Shown here piece after piece: positions 6,048-6,461 of a DNA stretch of 6,461 bases. The translations under genes were made by a program, and so were the position numbers. Positions within the stretch are counted from its first letter, which is position 1; each line of letters begins with the position of its first letter. The DNA is from an uncultured Bacteroidales bacterium (GTDB lineage: Bacteria; Bacteroidota; Bacteroidia; Bacteroidales; F082): positions 1-6,461 of the forward strand of contig CALFIT010000207.1 in NCBI GenBank assembly GCA_937877465.1. The letters run 5' to 3'. Under the pieces are notes generated by a model that was not told where the DNA came from, searched no databases, and saw only the letters and a program-made list of their open reading frames with translations.

Positions 6048-6461
6048 TTACGACGGCATGGCCTCAATGTAAGACGAACGCGCCGACCAGTATTGCTTCG
6101 ATTTGTAAGCACTCACCGCCGATGCCGGCACGAATATCTTGCACGTCGCCTTCAGGCCCGTCAGCGTCGTCGACGCGATGGTAGGCGGCGTGGTTGCGTC
6201 GATGGTGAGGCTTACGGCTGCCGCGTTGTTCTTGAAGATGTTCGCCGATGCCGAGCCAAGCGACGCGAAGTGCGTGGTTTCGAGGTGTGTGCAGCCCGCG
6301 AACATCGATGTCATGCAGTTCGATTGCGTCAGGCTCGTCGTCGCTGCGATGTAGCCAGCTGCCGTCAAACCCGTGCAACCGTTGAACATGTTGCTGTAGC
6401 AGCTCGGTGCCAGCGTGGTGGCAGGCAACGCGGGGGCTGCCGTCAAACCCGTGCAACCGTT
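6048..6461 (-). CDS. BspA-like leucine-rich repeat protein, C-terminal end (partial, N-terminus outside window)
   Basis: The frame is open to the right edge, so only the last 137 codons and the TAA are seen. Two full BspA-like repeats are clear: NGCTGLTAAPALPATTLAPS and so on (26 residues), then NGCTGLTAAGYIAATTSLTQ and so on, followed by a diverged AGCTHLETTHFASLG. The closing part (about 80-137) has TIDATTPPTI, then KIFVPASAVSAYKSKQYWS, the usual end of such proteins in Bacteroidetes (VP-xx-V-xx-YK). BspA-like repeats often mediate binding to surfaces or host proteins; in a phage they could belong to a tail fibre, capsid decoration or cargo protein. No in-frame ATG is visible in the visible part that would be a credible start; a TTG at 6446 lies inside a repeat. 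The next gene follows 18 nt downstream. Confidence 0.87.
   Translation of the reverse strand, partial: NGCTGLTAAPALPATTLAPSCYSNMFNGCTGLTAAGYIAATTSLTQSNCMTSMFAGCTHLETTHFASLGSASANIFKNNAAAVSLTIDATTPPTIASTTLTGLKATCKIFVPASAVSAYKSKQYWSARSSYIEAMPS
6358..6461. repeat. 26-bp identical repeat inside the BspA-like gene, period 78
   Basis: Bases 6358-6383 and 6436-6461 are identical. The period of 78 bases equals one 26-codon protein repeat, so the protein repeats are kept at DNA level. The second copy runs to the window edge and may extend further. Confidence 0.9.

Noticed and set aside
5449..6072. Plus-strand open frame of 207 codons
   Set aside because: It lies opposite the holin-like and DUF5675 genes, both well supported, and its product resembles nothing I know.
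1..6461. Diversity-generating retroelement acting on the BspA-like or tail genes
   Set aside because: No reverse transcriptase and no template/variable repeat pair with adenine-biased mismatches is visible in the window.
1..6461. tRNA or rRNA genes
   Set aside because: I saw no cloverleaf-like segment or conserved rRNA stretch in the noncoding left region or in the small gaps between genes.

Overview
The window looks like the tail and lysis part of a tailed phage or prophage from a Bacteroidales-type host. Seven genes lie head to tail on the minus strand, so transcription runs from the right edge (6461) towards the left. The host guess rests on the BspA-like leucine-rich repeats, the DUF5675 protein and tail proteins of a style I know from Bacteroides/Prevotella-type prophages. 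The coding part is GC-rich; the left ~180 bases are much more AT-rich. No portal, terminase, capsid, integrase or RNA gene is in view, so prophage and free phage cannot be told apart.

In transcription order: (1) the C-terminal end of a BspA-like repeat protein, cut by the window edge (6461-6048); (2) a 92-residue protein with two hydrophobic segments, a likely holin (6029-5751); (3) a DUF5675 protein, a candidate lysis enzyme (5754-5290); (4) a 164-residue gp10-like tail-completion or head-tail joining candidate (5293-4799); (5) a 570-residue tape measure protein (4792-3080); (6) a 359-residue Dit-like tail candidate (3077-1998); (7) a 570-residue tail hub or baseplate candidate (2011-299). 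Gaps are 18, -4, -4, 6, 2 and -14 nt, as expected for one translationally coupled operon. Genes 2-4 have strong Shine-Dalgarno sequences; the three tail genes after them have none that I can see.

After the last stop codon comes about 300 bases with no credible gene but much structure. It holds a phased GAAC-rich tandem repeat (194-291), a perfect 55-bp direct repeat (1-55 and 88-142) that carries six AAAAGGGGAT units, and between its copies a hairpin with a T run that fits an intrinsic terminator for the minus-strand operon.

Working model: the operon makes a surface or adhesion protein, the lysis pair, and the tail tip with its length ruler. Two things about the order stand out. The lysis genes come before the tail genes, and no major tail (tube) protein or tail assembly chaperone lies between the gp10-like gene and the tape measure gene. 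I see nothing that amounts to a clearly new defence or mobile system. The best leads are the repeat-rich terminal region, the gene order and the possible YkuD-like site in the DUF5675 protein.
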